From an uncultured Prevotellaceae bacterium (GTDB lineage Bacteria > Bacteroidota > Bacteroidia > Bacteroidales > Bacteroidaceae): a stretch of DNA of 64,000 nucleotides. Made by a program: the position numbers and the translations under genes. Shown here piece by piece: positions 53,387-61,823 of this stretch. How positions within the stretch are numbered: the stretch's first letter is position 1; every line of letters begins with the position of its first letter. The notes beneath the pieces were generated by a model, which searched no databases, had not been told where the DNA came from, and saw only the letters and a program-made list of their open reading frames with translations. The DNA is taken from contig CALGGJ010000040.1 of the NCBI GenBank assembly GCA_937915745.1, positions 1 through 64,000 on the forward strand. The letters run 5' to 3'.

Positions 53387-54391
53387 TCCCAATGTCTTTT
53401 GTATTCGAGCCACGACGGCCGAACCTATTTTATGGAAATTTCCGTGAAGGAGGTTGAGCCATAGTTCCTCTAACGAATACTGAACCTTACGCCAAGGGTG
53501 GTTCCAGGCATTCATGAGATAGAATCGGTCCTGATAATCGGGATATTCCTCTACAACGGCAGGATGATGCAACGGAAATGTGAGGTCATGCCTCTCCATG
53601 GTGAACTGACGGCGCAGGCGACGAGGCAACAGATCGAGTTGCGCAGCGAAGTGCGTGCCGCCATCCATGCCTATATTGTTTATCATATTGACTCGTGGCA
53701 TGATAGCAAGACCGTCGTGCATGAGCATATATGCCCAGAATATTGACTCAAAATATTGCTTGCCCGATGCCGCATGGTCGCGACACATCTGTGGCATGTC
53801 TTTGCGCTGACGATATTGGCGTACCTTAGCTTTGAGCAAGGTCCATTGTGAGGAGTTGTGTACAAACTGGTATGAGCCGTCGCGTTGCAGAATGACTCGC
53901 GACCACGATGCCCATCCCCATATAGAGAACACTCGGGTGAAGAAGTAGGAATAGGGTATGTCGGGGGTATATTCGTCGGTATTGAATCCGGCTATCATCG
54001 TGATGCGATTGTCGTCGGCATACTTGTCGAGCATCTCTTTGCAGAATTTGAAGAAGGTCGGACTGGGCACTACGTCGTCTTCGAGTACCATGCATTTGTC
54101 GGTTTGACTGAAAGCCCATTGCTGTGACATGTATCCCGAGGGGTCGCATCCGTAGTTGCGTTCTTGGTATAGTCGGTGCACCTCGCACTGCCAGTCGATG
54201 TTTTCGTCGGCCACAAGCTGTCGGCAAGCCATTATGCCCTCCATGTCCTTAGTGCCGGGGCGCGGTCCGTCTTGATACAGGAACAGGCGTGCAGGGCGTG
54301 CCTTATGCACTTCGGCCCAAACACGGCTGAAGTGGTCGGGGCGTGCATGGAACAGCATGAGTACGCTTATGTCGCAGTTTGCCGGTTGCAT
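53369..54391 (-). CDS. GT-A fold glycosyltransferase (HpnI/GT2-like)
   Basis: A 340-residue protein. The opening CDISVLMLFHARPDHFSRVWAEVHKARPARLFLYQDGPR and the acidic motif KCMVLEDDVVPSPTFFKFC (DD nucleotide-metal binding) fit a GT-A enzyme of unknown family. IWGWASWSRVI resembles the acceptor part of Bacteroidota hemolysin-A-like transferases. It closes the operon 59016-53369 and lies 73 bp after the GT4 gene. Likely adds a sugar to a surface glycan or lipid. Confidence 0.75.
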   Translation of the reverse strand: MQPANCDISVLMLFHARPDHFSRVWAEVHKARPARLFLYQDGPRPGTKDMEGIMACRQLVADENIDWQCEVHRLYQERNYGCDPSGYMSQQWAFSQTDKCMVLEDDVVPSPTFFKFCKEMLDKYADDNRITMIAGFNTDEYTPDIPYSYFFTRVFSIWGWASWSRVILQRDGSYQFVHNSSQWTLLKAKVRQYRQRKDMPQMCRDHAASGKQYFESIFWAYMLMHDGLAIMPRVNMINNIGMDGGTHFAAQLDLLPRRLRRQFTMERHDLTFPLHHPAVVEEYPDYQDRFYLMNAWNHPWRKVQYSLEELWLNLLHGNFHKIGSAVVARIQKTLGLKKHK

Positions 54392-54464
54392 AGGTGGTTA
54401 TTTATCAGTGTTGAAGTTACTGTCAAACAATTTATATCAATATTATCGTCTTATACCAGTATAG

Positions 54465-55889
54465 TTATTTGGGCATTATTATGTTTTTTACCTTGTCGCC
54501 CACTCGCGATGCCAGCTGTTTTGTCTTGTCCCAGAGGTCGGCCAACTCTTCTTTTGTCGGCATGTATGCTTTCAGTTGGTTTAATGAGTGGAGCCTGCGG
54601 TGCAAGTAGGATGTGATTGTATTGATGCGTTGACGCAGTGCTACTGTATTGATGATTGGGCCGTTTGGGTCATAAGTACCATCCTTACTGCTCATCTCTC
54701 CTTTTGGGGTGTGTGAGGAGGATAGGGGCACGTGGGATGAAACCTGTTGTGATTGGGCTGGCTGCTCGGTTTCTTCCGTCGGTTCTTGCTCTGGATGCAG
54801 GCTGACTGCCGGTTGTGGTTGGGCTGCCGGTTCTTGCTTTTCGTATTTTTTGATGGCTTCTGCCACTTCGCGTGTGCAGTTGTCGAGGTTAAATAGGGTT
54901 TCGGCCAGTTGTCGTGCTTTCCGTCCCATGGTTTCAGCAGCCTGATGGTCGGTTGTTATGTATCGTATTGCTTTTTCCCAGGCAACAGAGTCATAGTATG
55001 GCACGATGATGCCCACTCCTTCTTTTTCGATGTTGAATGGGAATGTGACATTGCGTGTGGCAATGATGGGCTTACCCAGTGCGAGTGCTTCGACCAGTGT
55101 GGTTAGTCCTACGGTATAGTTGGTGTCTTGACAGCAGATGGCAACGTATTTTGCTGCCCATACTTTTTGCGCCAGTTCGTGTGGTATGAGTCCCTTGATG
55201 AAGTGTATGTGTATGTTGGCCGATGGTCTCAGGTCGTTCAGTATTTCGAGGTAGTTGTCGCCACATGCATTGTATGCTATGTATATGTCGAGTGGGTATC
55301 CGGTTGCACTGAATGCCCTGATTAGCGTCGGCATGTCTCGTTTTTCTTTGCCTGTCGAGATGAAACCCATGTGTGCCCCGAGGGGATGGTCCTGCATGAG
55401 GTGGTTGTAGTATTCGAGGTCGGGGCCCCAGTGTGCCACTTGCATACGTTCTTCGCGTGCTTTGCTGCTTTTGAGCGACTCGTCGATTAGTGTCTGGCTG
55501 AAGAAGAACATGTGGTCGATGCCCCGGTAGAATATCTGTGCCATTATTTCGCGCATGGTGCTGTCGGCTTTCACTATGGGTTGGTGGTGCCACAGTATGA
55601 TAGGTTTGCGGTAGAGGTGTAGTGCTCGCAGGAAGATTGGAATCTCGAGTCCGTTGAATCGTGTTGCATAGATGGCGTCGAAGTGTTCGCGGCATGTGAA
55701 CAGGCGCCATGCAATATACAGCGAGCGTTGCACTCGGTTGGTTATGTTTTTGTGTTTGTGCATTACTACATCTACTCCGTAGTTTGGCAGATGTGTTGCT
55801 CCGTATAGGAAGTGACCCGGGAAGTGTCCTTCGTTCCACGCTTTGTAGATGTGGTTGAGGTCTTGTGTATGATAGAAATAGACTTTCAT
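54465..55889 (-). CDS. GT4-type glycosyltransferase with helical tail
   Basis: A 474-residue GT-B enzyme. The acceptor side opens MKVYFYHTQDLNHIY, and the donor side has GFISTGKEKRDMPTLIRAFS, VGLTTLVEALALGKPIIATRNVTFPF (E-x7-E-like motif) and a C-terminal helix. Residues about 350-400 are Pro/Gln/Ser-rich and disordered, and the end is helical (KTKQLASRVGDKVKNIIMPK), which may attach the enzyme to the inner membrane. It overlaps the acyltransferase gene by 4 bp, showing translational coupling. Confidence 0.8.
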   Translation of the reverse strand: MKVYFYHTQDLNHIYKAWNEGHFPGHFLYGATHLPNYGVDVVMHKHKNITNRVQRSLYIAWRLFTCREHFDAIYATRFNGLEIPIFLRALHLYRKPIILWHHQPIVKADSTMREIMAQIFYRGIDHMFFFSQTLIDESLKSSKAREERMQVAHWGPDLEYYNHLMQDHPLGAHMGFISTGKEKRDMPTLIRAFSATGYPLDIYIAYNACGDNYLEILNDLRPSANIHIHFIKGLIPHELAQKVWAAKYVAICCQDTNYTVGLTTLVEALALGKPIIATRNVTFPFNIEKEGVGIIVPYYDSVAWEKAIRYITTDHQAAETMGRKARQLAETLFNLDNCTREVAEAIKKYEKQEPAAQPQPAVSLHPEQEPTEETEQPAQSQQVSSHVPLSSSHTPKGEMSSKDGTYDPNGPIINTVALRQRINTITSYLHRRLHSLNQLKAYMPTKEELADLWDKTKQLASRVGDKVKNIIMPK

Positions 55890-56980
55890 TTGCGTCCGAA
55901 TAGATATTTCTTGAATATAGGGCTAACTCTCAGTATGTTTGACACGACGATGCAGAAGCCTATGACGAGCATTGCTACGGCAAATGATTCTGTCACGTCG
56001 ATTACGAAGTTGCGTTTGTTGTTGTTGATGAAGTTGCCCACCATGTGTAGGTTGGGCAGGAGGAGGAAGTGTATGAGGTAGATGTCGAGTGTACGCACAC
56101 CGATGTATTGCAGTGTCCGTCCCCACCAGTGCTGGTGTGTGAAGCTTGCTTTGTAGTGTCTGAATGTCATGAAGACTATCATCATGAGTGTGTACATGGT
56201 CATGGTGCGTGGCAGGTTGGTCCACTGGAACCGCAGGTTGTGCCATTTGAATATGTCGGCTGCACAGAAGAGTGCTACTGTCACTATTGCAGGGAAGAAC
56301 CATTTTGAGTCGAACAGTCGTTGCCATCCGGTCCAGTATCGGTGTATGATGTTTCCGGCCAGGAAGAAGTGGAAGTATCGCATCACTTGTATGAAGCTTG
56401 TGACGTTGAGCCAGGATGTTTCGTTGGCTTTTGGATACTTGAACCATGACGGCATGTAGAGTGTGGCGTAGGCTGCGAGTGCCAGCAGCCATAGGATTGT
56501 TATTGGAATCCAGCTGTGACGTGCGAACCGGCTTTCGATGAACGAGAACAGGTAATAGATGATGAACATCTGCAGTAGGCACCATGTGAACCAGTATCCG
56601 TTTTTTGTTGGTGAGTTGATGGCATAGACTATGCCGTCCCACAGGTGTGGATGTTTGATGATGAGTGCCACGAACAGGAATATGATGGTTGGGATGATTT
56701 GTATCTTCACTTTCTTCCATACCATCATGCCCAGCCGTCCTTTTGTCCAGTTCATGTCGGCTTTGTAGGCCAGGAATCCGCTTATGAAGAAGAATAATGG
56801 CATACGGAAGAGAACGAGCAAGGGCAGTGCGCTTGATGCTTTTTCCATCTCGCCGAATCCCTGGGTGCTCACGTGGTAGGCCACCACCAGTATCATGGTG
56901 AAGCCTCGCAGTGCGTCGAGCCATTCCATGCGTGGCTTGCCGGTGGGGGTTGGGGCGTATGTGTTCTCGGTCGGTGTCAT
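55886..56980 (-). CDS. Acyltransferase family 3 membrane protein
   Basis: A 364-residue protein with ten or so membrane segments. The family signature RMEWLDALRGFTMILVVAYHV, with the catalytic His near residue 38 and Arg near 26, and LPLLVLFRMPLFFFISGFL are present. Such proteins add acetyl or other acyl groups to glycans or lipids on the periplasmic side. It sits between LicD and GT4 genes in the operon (3-bp gap upstream, 4-bp overlap downstream), so it probably decorates the same glycan. Confidence 0.88.
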   Translation of the reverse strand: MTPTENTYAPTPTGKPRMEWLDALRGFTMILVVAYHVSTQGFGEMEKASSALPLLVLFRMPLFFFISGFLAYKADMNWTKGRLGMMVWKKVKIQIIPTIIFLFVALIIKHPHLWDGIVYAINSPTKNGYWFTWCLLQMFIIYYLFSFIESRFARHSWIPITILWLLALAAYATLYMPSWFKYPKANETSWLNVTSFIQVMRYFHFFLAGNIIHRYWTGWQRLFDSKWFFPAIVTVALFCAADIFKWHNLRFQWTNLPRTMTMYTLMMIVFMTFRHYKASFTHQHWWGRTLQYIGVRTLDIYLIHFLLLPNLHMVGNFINNNKRNFVIDVTESFAVAMLVIGFCIVVSNILRVSPIFKKYLFGRK

Positions 56981-56983
56981 TTT

Positions 56984-57784
56984 TTAGTCGTAAATTTCCA
57001 GGTGGTCGCTGTGTGGATGTATGTTGTCGAGGTCGGGCAGCTGCATGTAGTTGCCGAACTTGCGCTTGAGGTACGAATCGGTGTCGTATGGTATGGGCAT
57101 GTCGTGTCCCTCAAACTTGGCTTGTTTCAGTGGGAATATCTCGTCGTGGTATGTGGCGTTGGGGTATGGTATTCCGGGGCTGTAGCGCAGCAGTTTTGAC
57201 GGCCATAATTTTGACAGCAGGCGCAGGATGGGGAAGATGAGGTGGTGGTTGACGTCGTATATGCGGTTCACGCGTTTCATGGCTTGCTCGTCGGTGAGGG
57301 TGGGGTTGTTCATTGCTTTATATACGCGGCCGAATGTGCGGCACGAGAGCCAGTGCAACGGTGGTGTAATGTGTTCGTATGGGAATATGTCGATGAATAT
57401 GCCACGATACTTGAACATGCGGTCGTAGCGGTTGGTCTCTTCGAGCAGGCTGTGTGTGTCGCGTAGCTTGGCAAAACAGAAGAAGTAGCCGGGGTCGGTG
57501 TCGTGGTTCTGCAACCGATATTTTTCGGGCAGTTCTCGGGGTAGTATGTGCATCAGGCGCTCATAGTCGCTGCGCATCATTTCTACGTCGAGGTCGTCGT
57601 CCCAGGGTATGTAACCTCCGTGGCGTATGCAACCCAGCAGGGTGCCTGAACACAGCCAGTAGCTGATGTCGTGGCGGCGGCAGATGTTGTCAAACACCAG
57701 CAGCATCTCGGTCATGCGCTCTTGCTGACGTCGCAGGAGCGAACCCTCGGGGTTGAACCGCTCTTTCAGTGCTTTCGCATCCAT
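56984..57784 (-). CDS. LicD family phosphotransferase-like protein
   Basis: A 266-residue cytosolic protein of the LicD/fukutin-like family (nucleotidyltransferase fold). YWLCSGTLLGCIRHGGYIPWDDDLDVEMMRSDYERL contains the GTLLG and DDDLD motifs with the metal-binding Asp residues. Members move phosphocholine, or polyol phosphates from CDP donors, onto glycans. With the cytidylyltransferase three genes upstream in the cluster, the donor is likely a CDP compound. 3-bp gaps on both sides place it in the operon. Confidence 0.9.
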   Translation of the reverse strand: MDAKALKERFNPEGSLLRRQQERMTEMLLVFDNICRRHDISYWLCSGTLLGCIRHGGYIPWDDDLDVEMMRSDYERLMHILPRELPEKYRLQNHDTDPGYFFCFAKLRDTHSLLEETNRYDRMFKYRGIFIDIFPYEHITPPLHWLSCRTFGRVYKAMNNPTLTDEQAMKRVNRIYDVNHHLIFPILRLLSKLWPSKLLRYSPGIPYPNATYHDEIFPLKQAKFEGHDMPIPYDTDSYLKRKFGNYMQLPDLDNIHPHSDHLEIYD

Positions 57785-57787
57785 TGC

Positions 57788-58558
57788 TCAGTGTCGTAAA
57801 TCTTTGGTCTTCAACTTATAATCGTAACTATGCAGCCCTTCACGGCGGAAGTCGGTGTGGTAGCGGTCGAGCACGTCGTGATATACTTCATCGTATTGTG
57901 GTATGAAGAGGTCGTCTTTAGCCTCGAGGTGGCTGATGATGTCGGTGGCCAGTGGCCGGAGCAGGTCGAGCTGTGTGTGGCTTGCACCGTTGAAGCGTGT
58001 GCCGCGAATCGAGCCTGGCGACACGTTGAGTATGCGGTTGGTGGTGCCGGCCTTGGTCAGTTCGGTGTTCACACTCTCTATAAAAATCCTCTGTGCCGCC
58101 TTCGATGCGGCATATACCGAATAGAATGGTGAGGAGAGATAGCCGGCAATGCTTACCATCACTCCGCAGCGGAAATCGTCGGTGGTCGATAAGAGTCTGT
58201 GGTAGAAGTGTTTTATGATGCGCATGGTGGCTGTGGCGTTGAGGCTCATGGTTTGGATTATTTCTTCCTCGCTCAATTCGGCAAACAGCTCCATGCGACC
58301 TCTGCCTGCGGTTATCATCAGTGTGTCGATATCGGTGAATCGGTCGAGCAGTGTGTAGTCATCTTTCAACAGGTCAAACAGAAACGACTGTATCTTGCTC
58401 CCTCCTTGTGTGGAGAACACGTCTTTTCCCGTTACGGGAGGTATGAGAGGGTCTTTATCCACCACATACACACGCTCCACTTCACTCCTCTCGGCCATCA
58501 GGGCTGCTATTGCCAGCCCTATTCCGTTAGCTCCGCCTACTACCAGTGCCCGTCTCAT
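57788..58558 (-). CDS. Classical SDR oxidoreductase
   Basis: A 256-residue short-chain dehydrogenase/reductase. ALVVGGANGIGLAIAALM (4-21) is the cofactor motif, MITAGRGRM replaces the NNAG strand, and VSIAGYLSSPFYSVYAASKAAQ has the Ser and the Tyr-x3-Lys pair. The NAD-type sequence VYVVDKD near 32-38 suggests NAD(H). In analogous teichoic or LOS clusters such an enzyme makes a polyol phosphate (TarJ-like) or a keto sugar; the substrate is unknown. It overlaps the cytidylyltransferase gene by 4 bp. Confidence 0.85.
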   Translation of the reverse strand: MRRALVVGGANGIGLAIAALMAERSEVERVYVVDKDPLIPPVTGKDVFSTQGGSKIQSFLFDLLKDDYTLLDRFTDIDTLMITAGRGRMELFAELSEEEIIQTMSLNATATMRIIKHFYHRLLSTTDDFRCGVMVSIAGYLSSPFYSVYAASKAAQRIFIESVNTELTKAGTTNRILNVSPGSIRGTRFNGASHTQLDLLRPLATDIISHLEAKDDLFIPQYDEVYHDVLDRYHTDFRREGLHSYDYKLKTKDLRH

Positions 58559-59016
58559 CGCTTCACCACTATATCGGGGTTCACCTTTGTGTCGGTCCTG
58601 CTCTTCAGGTCGCGGTAGTTGCGCAGTATGTCCTCCTTTATCTTGGTGGAGCTCACACCCTCGCCGCGGGGGAAGTAGAAGACGGTCACACCCAGTTCTT
58701 TCAGGTAGTCGTATTTACCCACCCAGTCGTCGCCCACCACGAAGACGTCGATGTTCAGACGACGCACTGCCTCAGTGTGGTCGAGGGAGTGTTGCGGAAT
58801 CACCACGTCGGGATATTTCAGGGCCTCGATTATGGATATACGCTCCTCAAAAGGGATGACTGGTGCCGGTTTGTAGCTGCACACCAACTCATCGGTACTA
58901 ACACCCACAATCAGCACCTCGCCAAGACCGCGGGCATACTTTATCATCTTCAGGTGGTTGGAGTGAAACATGTCGAACGTGCCCGAAGTGTAAACTACTG
59001 TTTTACCGTTATACAT
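58555..59016 (-). CDS. TagD-type cytidylyltransferase
   Basis: A 153-residue nucleotidyltransferase of the glycerol-3-phosphate cytidylyltransferase class. VVYTSGTFDMFHSNHLKMIKYA contains the HxxH-type nucleotide motif (HSNH, where the family norm is HxGH), and YFPRGEGVSSTKIKEDIL is the RTxGxSTT-like site. It activates a small phosphorylated polyol or alcohol as CDP derivative. It is the first gene of the operon, followed by the SDR, LicD, acyltransferase, GT4 and GT genes. Confidence 0.85.
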   Translation of the reverse strand: MYNGKTVVYTSGTFDMFHSNHLKMIKYARGLGEVLIVGVSTDELVCSYKPAPVIPFEERISIIEALKYPDVVIPQHSLDHTEAVRRLNIDVFVVGDDWVGKYDYLKELGVTVFYFPRGEGVSSTKIKEDILRNYRDLKSRTDTKVNPDIVVKR

Positions 59017-59082
59017 ATCATTCAGTTTTTACTTGCCTGCCGACGGGAGGGTCGAAACGCTGCTCGTGTCGGGTTTAGCTTG

Positions 59083-59090
59083 CAAATATA
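59083..59090 (-). promoter_or_regulatory. -7 box TATATTTG of the glycan operon
   Basis: CAAATATA on the plus strand reads TATATTTG on the minus strand, about 67 nt before the ATG at 59016. No clear -33 box. It would drive all six genes from 59016 to 53369. Confidence 0.55.
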
Positions 59091-59313
59091 CGAAAAAATG
59101 ATGTCATCGATGCACGAATAAATGAAAAAGTGAATGAAAATACACAGAATGCCGTATGACCACGGGCTATTTTGTGTCTTTTGCCGTAGGAAACGATGCA
59201 TGAACGCATATTTTCGCCCTTTGGTTTTCCTTTGTAAGCCGATTTGGTTTTCTTTGCCACATGAAACGTACGCTAACATAGCTCTTGGTGCCGGCTGTGG
59301 CAACTACGGGGGT

Positions 59314-59402
59314 CCGACTGCGCACTCGCAGGGCCGAGACTGCGCATTCGCAGGGCTTAGACTGCGCACTCACAGGGCTTAGACTGCGCACTCGCAGGGC
59401 TG
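59314..59402. repeat. 22-bp repeats (family C, array 5)
   Basis: GACTGCGCACTCGCAGGGC units recur every 22 bp with cores at 59316, 59338, 59360 and 59382. The 531-bp gap 59017-59547 holds this array, the operon promoter (59083), a plus-strand -7-like box TATCTTTG (59503) with no matching gene, and a TAATGACCGATTT repeat (59470-59482), but no gene that I can support. Confidence 0.9.
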
Positions 59403-59547
59403 ATATGGGTTGTCGGGGGGGGCAATGTAAAAGCGCAGGAGTAGTTCCTACGCTTATATCTTTTATCCTAAATCGGTCATTAGCGTTTTGACGATTTGGG
59501 TTTATCTTTGTACGCGGTCGGCATACCATCGGCAGGCGGTACGACCA

Positions 59548-59742
59548 TCAGTTTCTCAGCAGTTGCATAAACGACTCGTGCAGCTGTCCGCGCTCTTGAG
59601 CCGTGAGCTGCGGCAGGTGATGCTCGATTGTCTGAATGAATGCCCGCTCGGCTCTGACACGCATCTGCGCCTTACCGGCACGTATGCCAGACGTCAGCTC
59701 GTTGTTGGGAAGTAGTGACCTGTTAAAATTTCCGTCGCTCAT
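59548..59742 (-). CDS. Small conserved protein of unknown function
   Basis: A 64-residue basic protein that starts MSDGNFNRSLLPNNELTSGIRAGKAQMR and is helical to the end. The opening resembles that of small uncharacterised Bacteroidota proteins (MSDGxFNRxLLP, then SGxRAGKAxMR), so I treat it as real. The start at 59742 was chosen over the longer frame from 59823, which would overlap the zinc-ribbon gene. A plus-strand ORF over the same DNA is rejected. Role unknown. Confidence 0.65.
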   Translation of the reverse strand: MSDGNFNRSLLPNNELTSGIRAGKAQMRVRAERAFIQTIEHHLPQLTAQERGQLHESFMQLLRN

Positions 59743-59819
59743 AATATGGGAAAATGAATAATGAAGAAACGATAGATGATGAAATGGCAACAAGAACGAT
59801 TTTGGTTGAATACCAGTTG

Positions 59820-60521
59820 TCACTCTTCAATCTTCAGCATGAACGCATATTCCTGTCCGCCGGCATTGGTGTAGCTGCCGGCAAACGACTCGCCGTCGTA
59901 TTTGCCTTCAAAATAAGCAGGAGTAGTTGAATCGTCGGTATTCGACTCATACAGGGTGAGATATGGTGACTGGTAGTTGCCAAGCAAGGTGATTGGTGTC
60001 TGTAGCTTTCTGTTGGTGTAGATGTAGTTTCCGCTCACATCACCGTCGGGAGTAAAGCTGAGTGTCATCTGTATGGGGTAGGTCTTGCCTCCGATATAGC
60101 CTGTGAATACCTGGCTCCCATCTTCTTGCGGGGTGAGTGTGTCGGCCTTGGCCGAGTCATCGTCTTCTGGCGGTGGCGTGGCTGTCGTGTCGGCCTCCCA
60201 CCGTGTGGTATCGCCCGTCTGGGTGACGGTGTGGCTCGATGTACCCGAAAACAGGGTGTCGGTAGTCAACTCATAACAGGCAAATACTATGCCGCCGATG
60301 CATAGCAGGGCAATCAGTGCCACTACGGCAAGGGTAATGAGGCACGAGCGGCATCCGTGGCTCTTCTGCGGCGTGTAGTGATATTTGTATTGGTATGTAC
60401 CGCCGGATGGGCCTTCGGTCGGCGCGGCCTGGGGTGCAGGACTGACAGGGTATCCACACTCGGGGCAACTTGTTGCTTTCTCCGACACCTGATGCCCGCA
60501 TTCAGGACAAATAGTTATCAT
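59820..60521 (-). CDS. Zinc-ribbon membrane-anchored protein
   Basis: A 233-residue protein. Residues 1-22 form a double CxxC zinc ribbon (ICPECGHQVSEKATSCPECGYPV), then a Pro-rich linker, a TM segment at about 62-84 (LITLAVVALIALLCIGGIVF), an acidic linker and a beta-rich C-terminal domain (about 135-233: GSQVFTGYIGGKTYPIQMTLSFTPDGDVSGNYIYTNR...) of lipocalin-like outline. The zinc ribbon would face the cytoplasm and the beta domain the periplasm. The ATG directly follows the T-run of the gldN terminator, so no Shine-Dalgarno sequence is present. Function unknown. Confidence 0.75.
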   Translation of the reverse strand: MITICPECGHQVSEKATSCPECGYPVSPAPQAAPTEGPSGGTYQYKYHYTPQKSHGCRSCLITLAVVALIALLCIGGIVFACYELTTDTLFSGTSSHTVTQTGDTTRWEADTTATPPPEDDDSAKADTLTPQEDGSQVFTGYIGGKTYPIQMTLSFTPDGDVSGNYIYTNRKLQTPITLLGNYQSPYLTLYESNTDDSTTPAYFEGKYDGESFAGSYTNAGGQEYAFMLKIEE

Positions 60522-60593
60522 AAAAAGAAAAAATAAAAGCCCCCTCCGCTGTGACATCCGTCGTCATGACCGGATGGTGCATGGTGGGGCTTT
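60522..60593 (-). terminator. Terminator after gldN
   Basis: On the minus strand AAAGCCCC (60593-60586) pairs with GGGGCTTT (60543-60536), with an inner CATCCG / CGGATG hairpin, followed by the T-rich run TTTTATTTTTTCTTTTT down to 60522. It ends the gld transcript, and the next gene starts at the end of the T-run. Confidence 0.75.
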
Positions 60594-60599
60594 GGTTTA

Positions 60600-61727
60600 T
60601 TAATGGCGCTCGCGACGTACTGACACGCGAGGAGCGCTGCTGCCTGAGCTGCTTGAACCAGACGACTGCTTCTCGCTCTTGGTCGATTGGCGGGCTGTGC
60701 TGCGCGATGTGGCACTTGTGGTTGTCTTCTTCACTTTCTTGCCAGCCTGTTCGGCGGCTGCTATAGAGTCTTTGCGTGCCAACTCGGCCGAGTCGATAGG
60801 AGCGTGCCAGATATGTTGCTCGAAGTCAACCAACTCGCGCTCTATTCGCTTCTGTGCTGCCACAAGGGCAGTGTCGCTGCCAGCTTCCTGTATGAGCGAC
60901 TTGCCTTGCATGTTGGCTGTCATATAGATGGTGCCCTTATACCGGTTGGTGGCAAAGAAGTCGGCCATCGACATAACTGCGGCATTGTTTATGTTGCTGG
61001 TCATCACCTCATGTTGTGAGAGGTAAGTGTTGATGTCGTCCATCTTGACCCAGAAGAGCGGGTTCTTCTGCACGTCGGAAGCAAAGCTCGGATTGTTGAA
61101 ATCGACAATGTTTCCGGCACGGTGCATCACAGGACACAGGGCAGTCACACGGCTGTGGTAGGTTGCTGTGTGTTGGTCGTAATAGCTGCTTTCCTTCACA
61201 AAATAGCTAAGCACCTCGGCCGATGGCACATCGATAGGTTCTACCTTGATGCTGTTGCCGTTGACCTCATAGGGTATTTCGAACCTGTCGAGCATATCTT
61301 TGAAGTGCATGCGGTTGTCTTGGTTGAAGTTTTCGAGGCCGGAGATGTCGTAGGTATAGGCTGGAATCTTGCCTGTGTTGAGCAGTTGGAACAGCAGGGT
61401 GAAGAGATTCACCTGTCCGTTGGCCATCGGCTCGACAGGATAGTAGAGTGCGGCGTTTTCGTCTTTAGTGAGGTCGAGCTCACGATAGATGTCGCGTCGC
61501 CAACTGGCATCGGCCGGCGGATTGACCGCGGTAGGGAACATGAGACTGGCACGGCTCTGTGGCTGCTGTGCCGTGGCGGCAGTGCGGGTTGCTGTCGTAC
61601 TTGTACGAGTAGCCGTTGTGGTGCGAGTGGTTGCACCGGTCTGGACACGGGTTTGAGCCGGTTGGGCACATAGTTGAGTGGCGACCATCATCACTGCTGC
61701 AGCAAGGATATACTGATATGGTTTCAT
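60600..61727 (-). CDS. gldN: T9SS component GldN/PorN
   Basis: A 375-residue exported protein (signal peptide ending LCAQ). After a Thr/Arg/Ala-rich linker the conserved core begins: ASWRRDIYRELDLTKDENAALYYPVEPMANGQVNLFTLLFQLL, then LSYFVKESSYYDQHTATYHSRVTALCPVMHR and NPLFWVKMDDINTYLS. GldN forms the periplasmic ring with GldK that links the GldL/GldM motor to the outer-membrane translocon. The C-terminal 50 residues are Ser/Lys/Arg-rich and disordered. A terminator follows at 60593-60522. Confidence 0.95.
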   Translation of the reverse strand: MKPYQYILAAAVMMVATQLCAQPAQTRVQTGATTRTTTATRTSTTATRTAATAQQPQSRASLMFPTAVNPPADASWRRDIYRELDLTKDENAALYYPVEPMANGQVNLFTLLFQLLNTGKIPAYTYDISGLENFNQDNRMHFKDMLDRFEIPYEVNGNSIKVEPIDVPSAEVLSYFVKESSYYDQHTATYHSRVTALCPVMHRAGNIVDFNNPSFASDVQKNPLFWVKMDDINTYLSQHEVMTSNINNAAVMSMADFFATNRYKGTIYMTANMQGKSLIQEAGSDTALVAAQKRIERELVDFEQHIWHAPIDSAELARKDSIAAAEQAGKKVKKTTTSATSRSTARQSTKSEKQSSGSSSSGSSAPRVSVRRERH

Positions 61728-61823
61728 ATTCTTATATTTTCTTTTGTTTTCTTATGTCTATGCGGAGTTTAGCGGTTTAAGAGCTAAATAATTACTGCTA
61801 GCGACCAGCAAATATAGGCTTCT

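Noticed and set aside
59263..59280. ATGAAACGTACGCTAACATAG as a gene start
   Set aside because: It encodes only MKRTLT before a stop. It resembles the start of the gene at 408 but no body follows.
59488..59715. 75-residue plus-strand ORF
   Set aside because: It overlaps the conserved small minus-strand gene 59548-59742 and has no recognisable feature.
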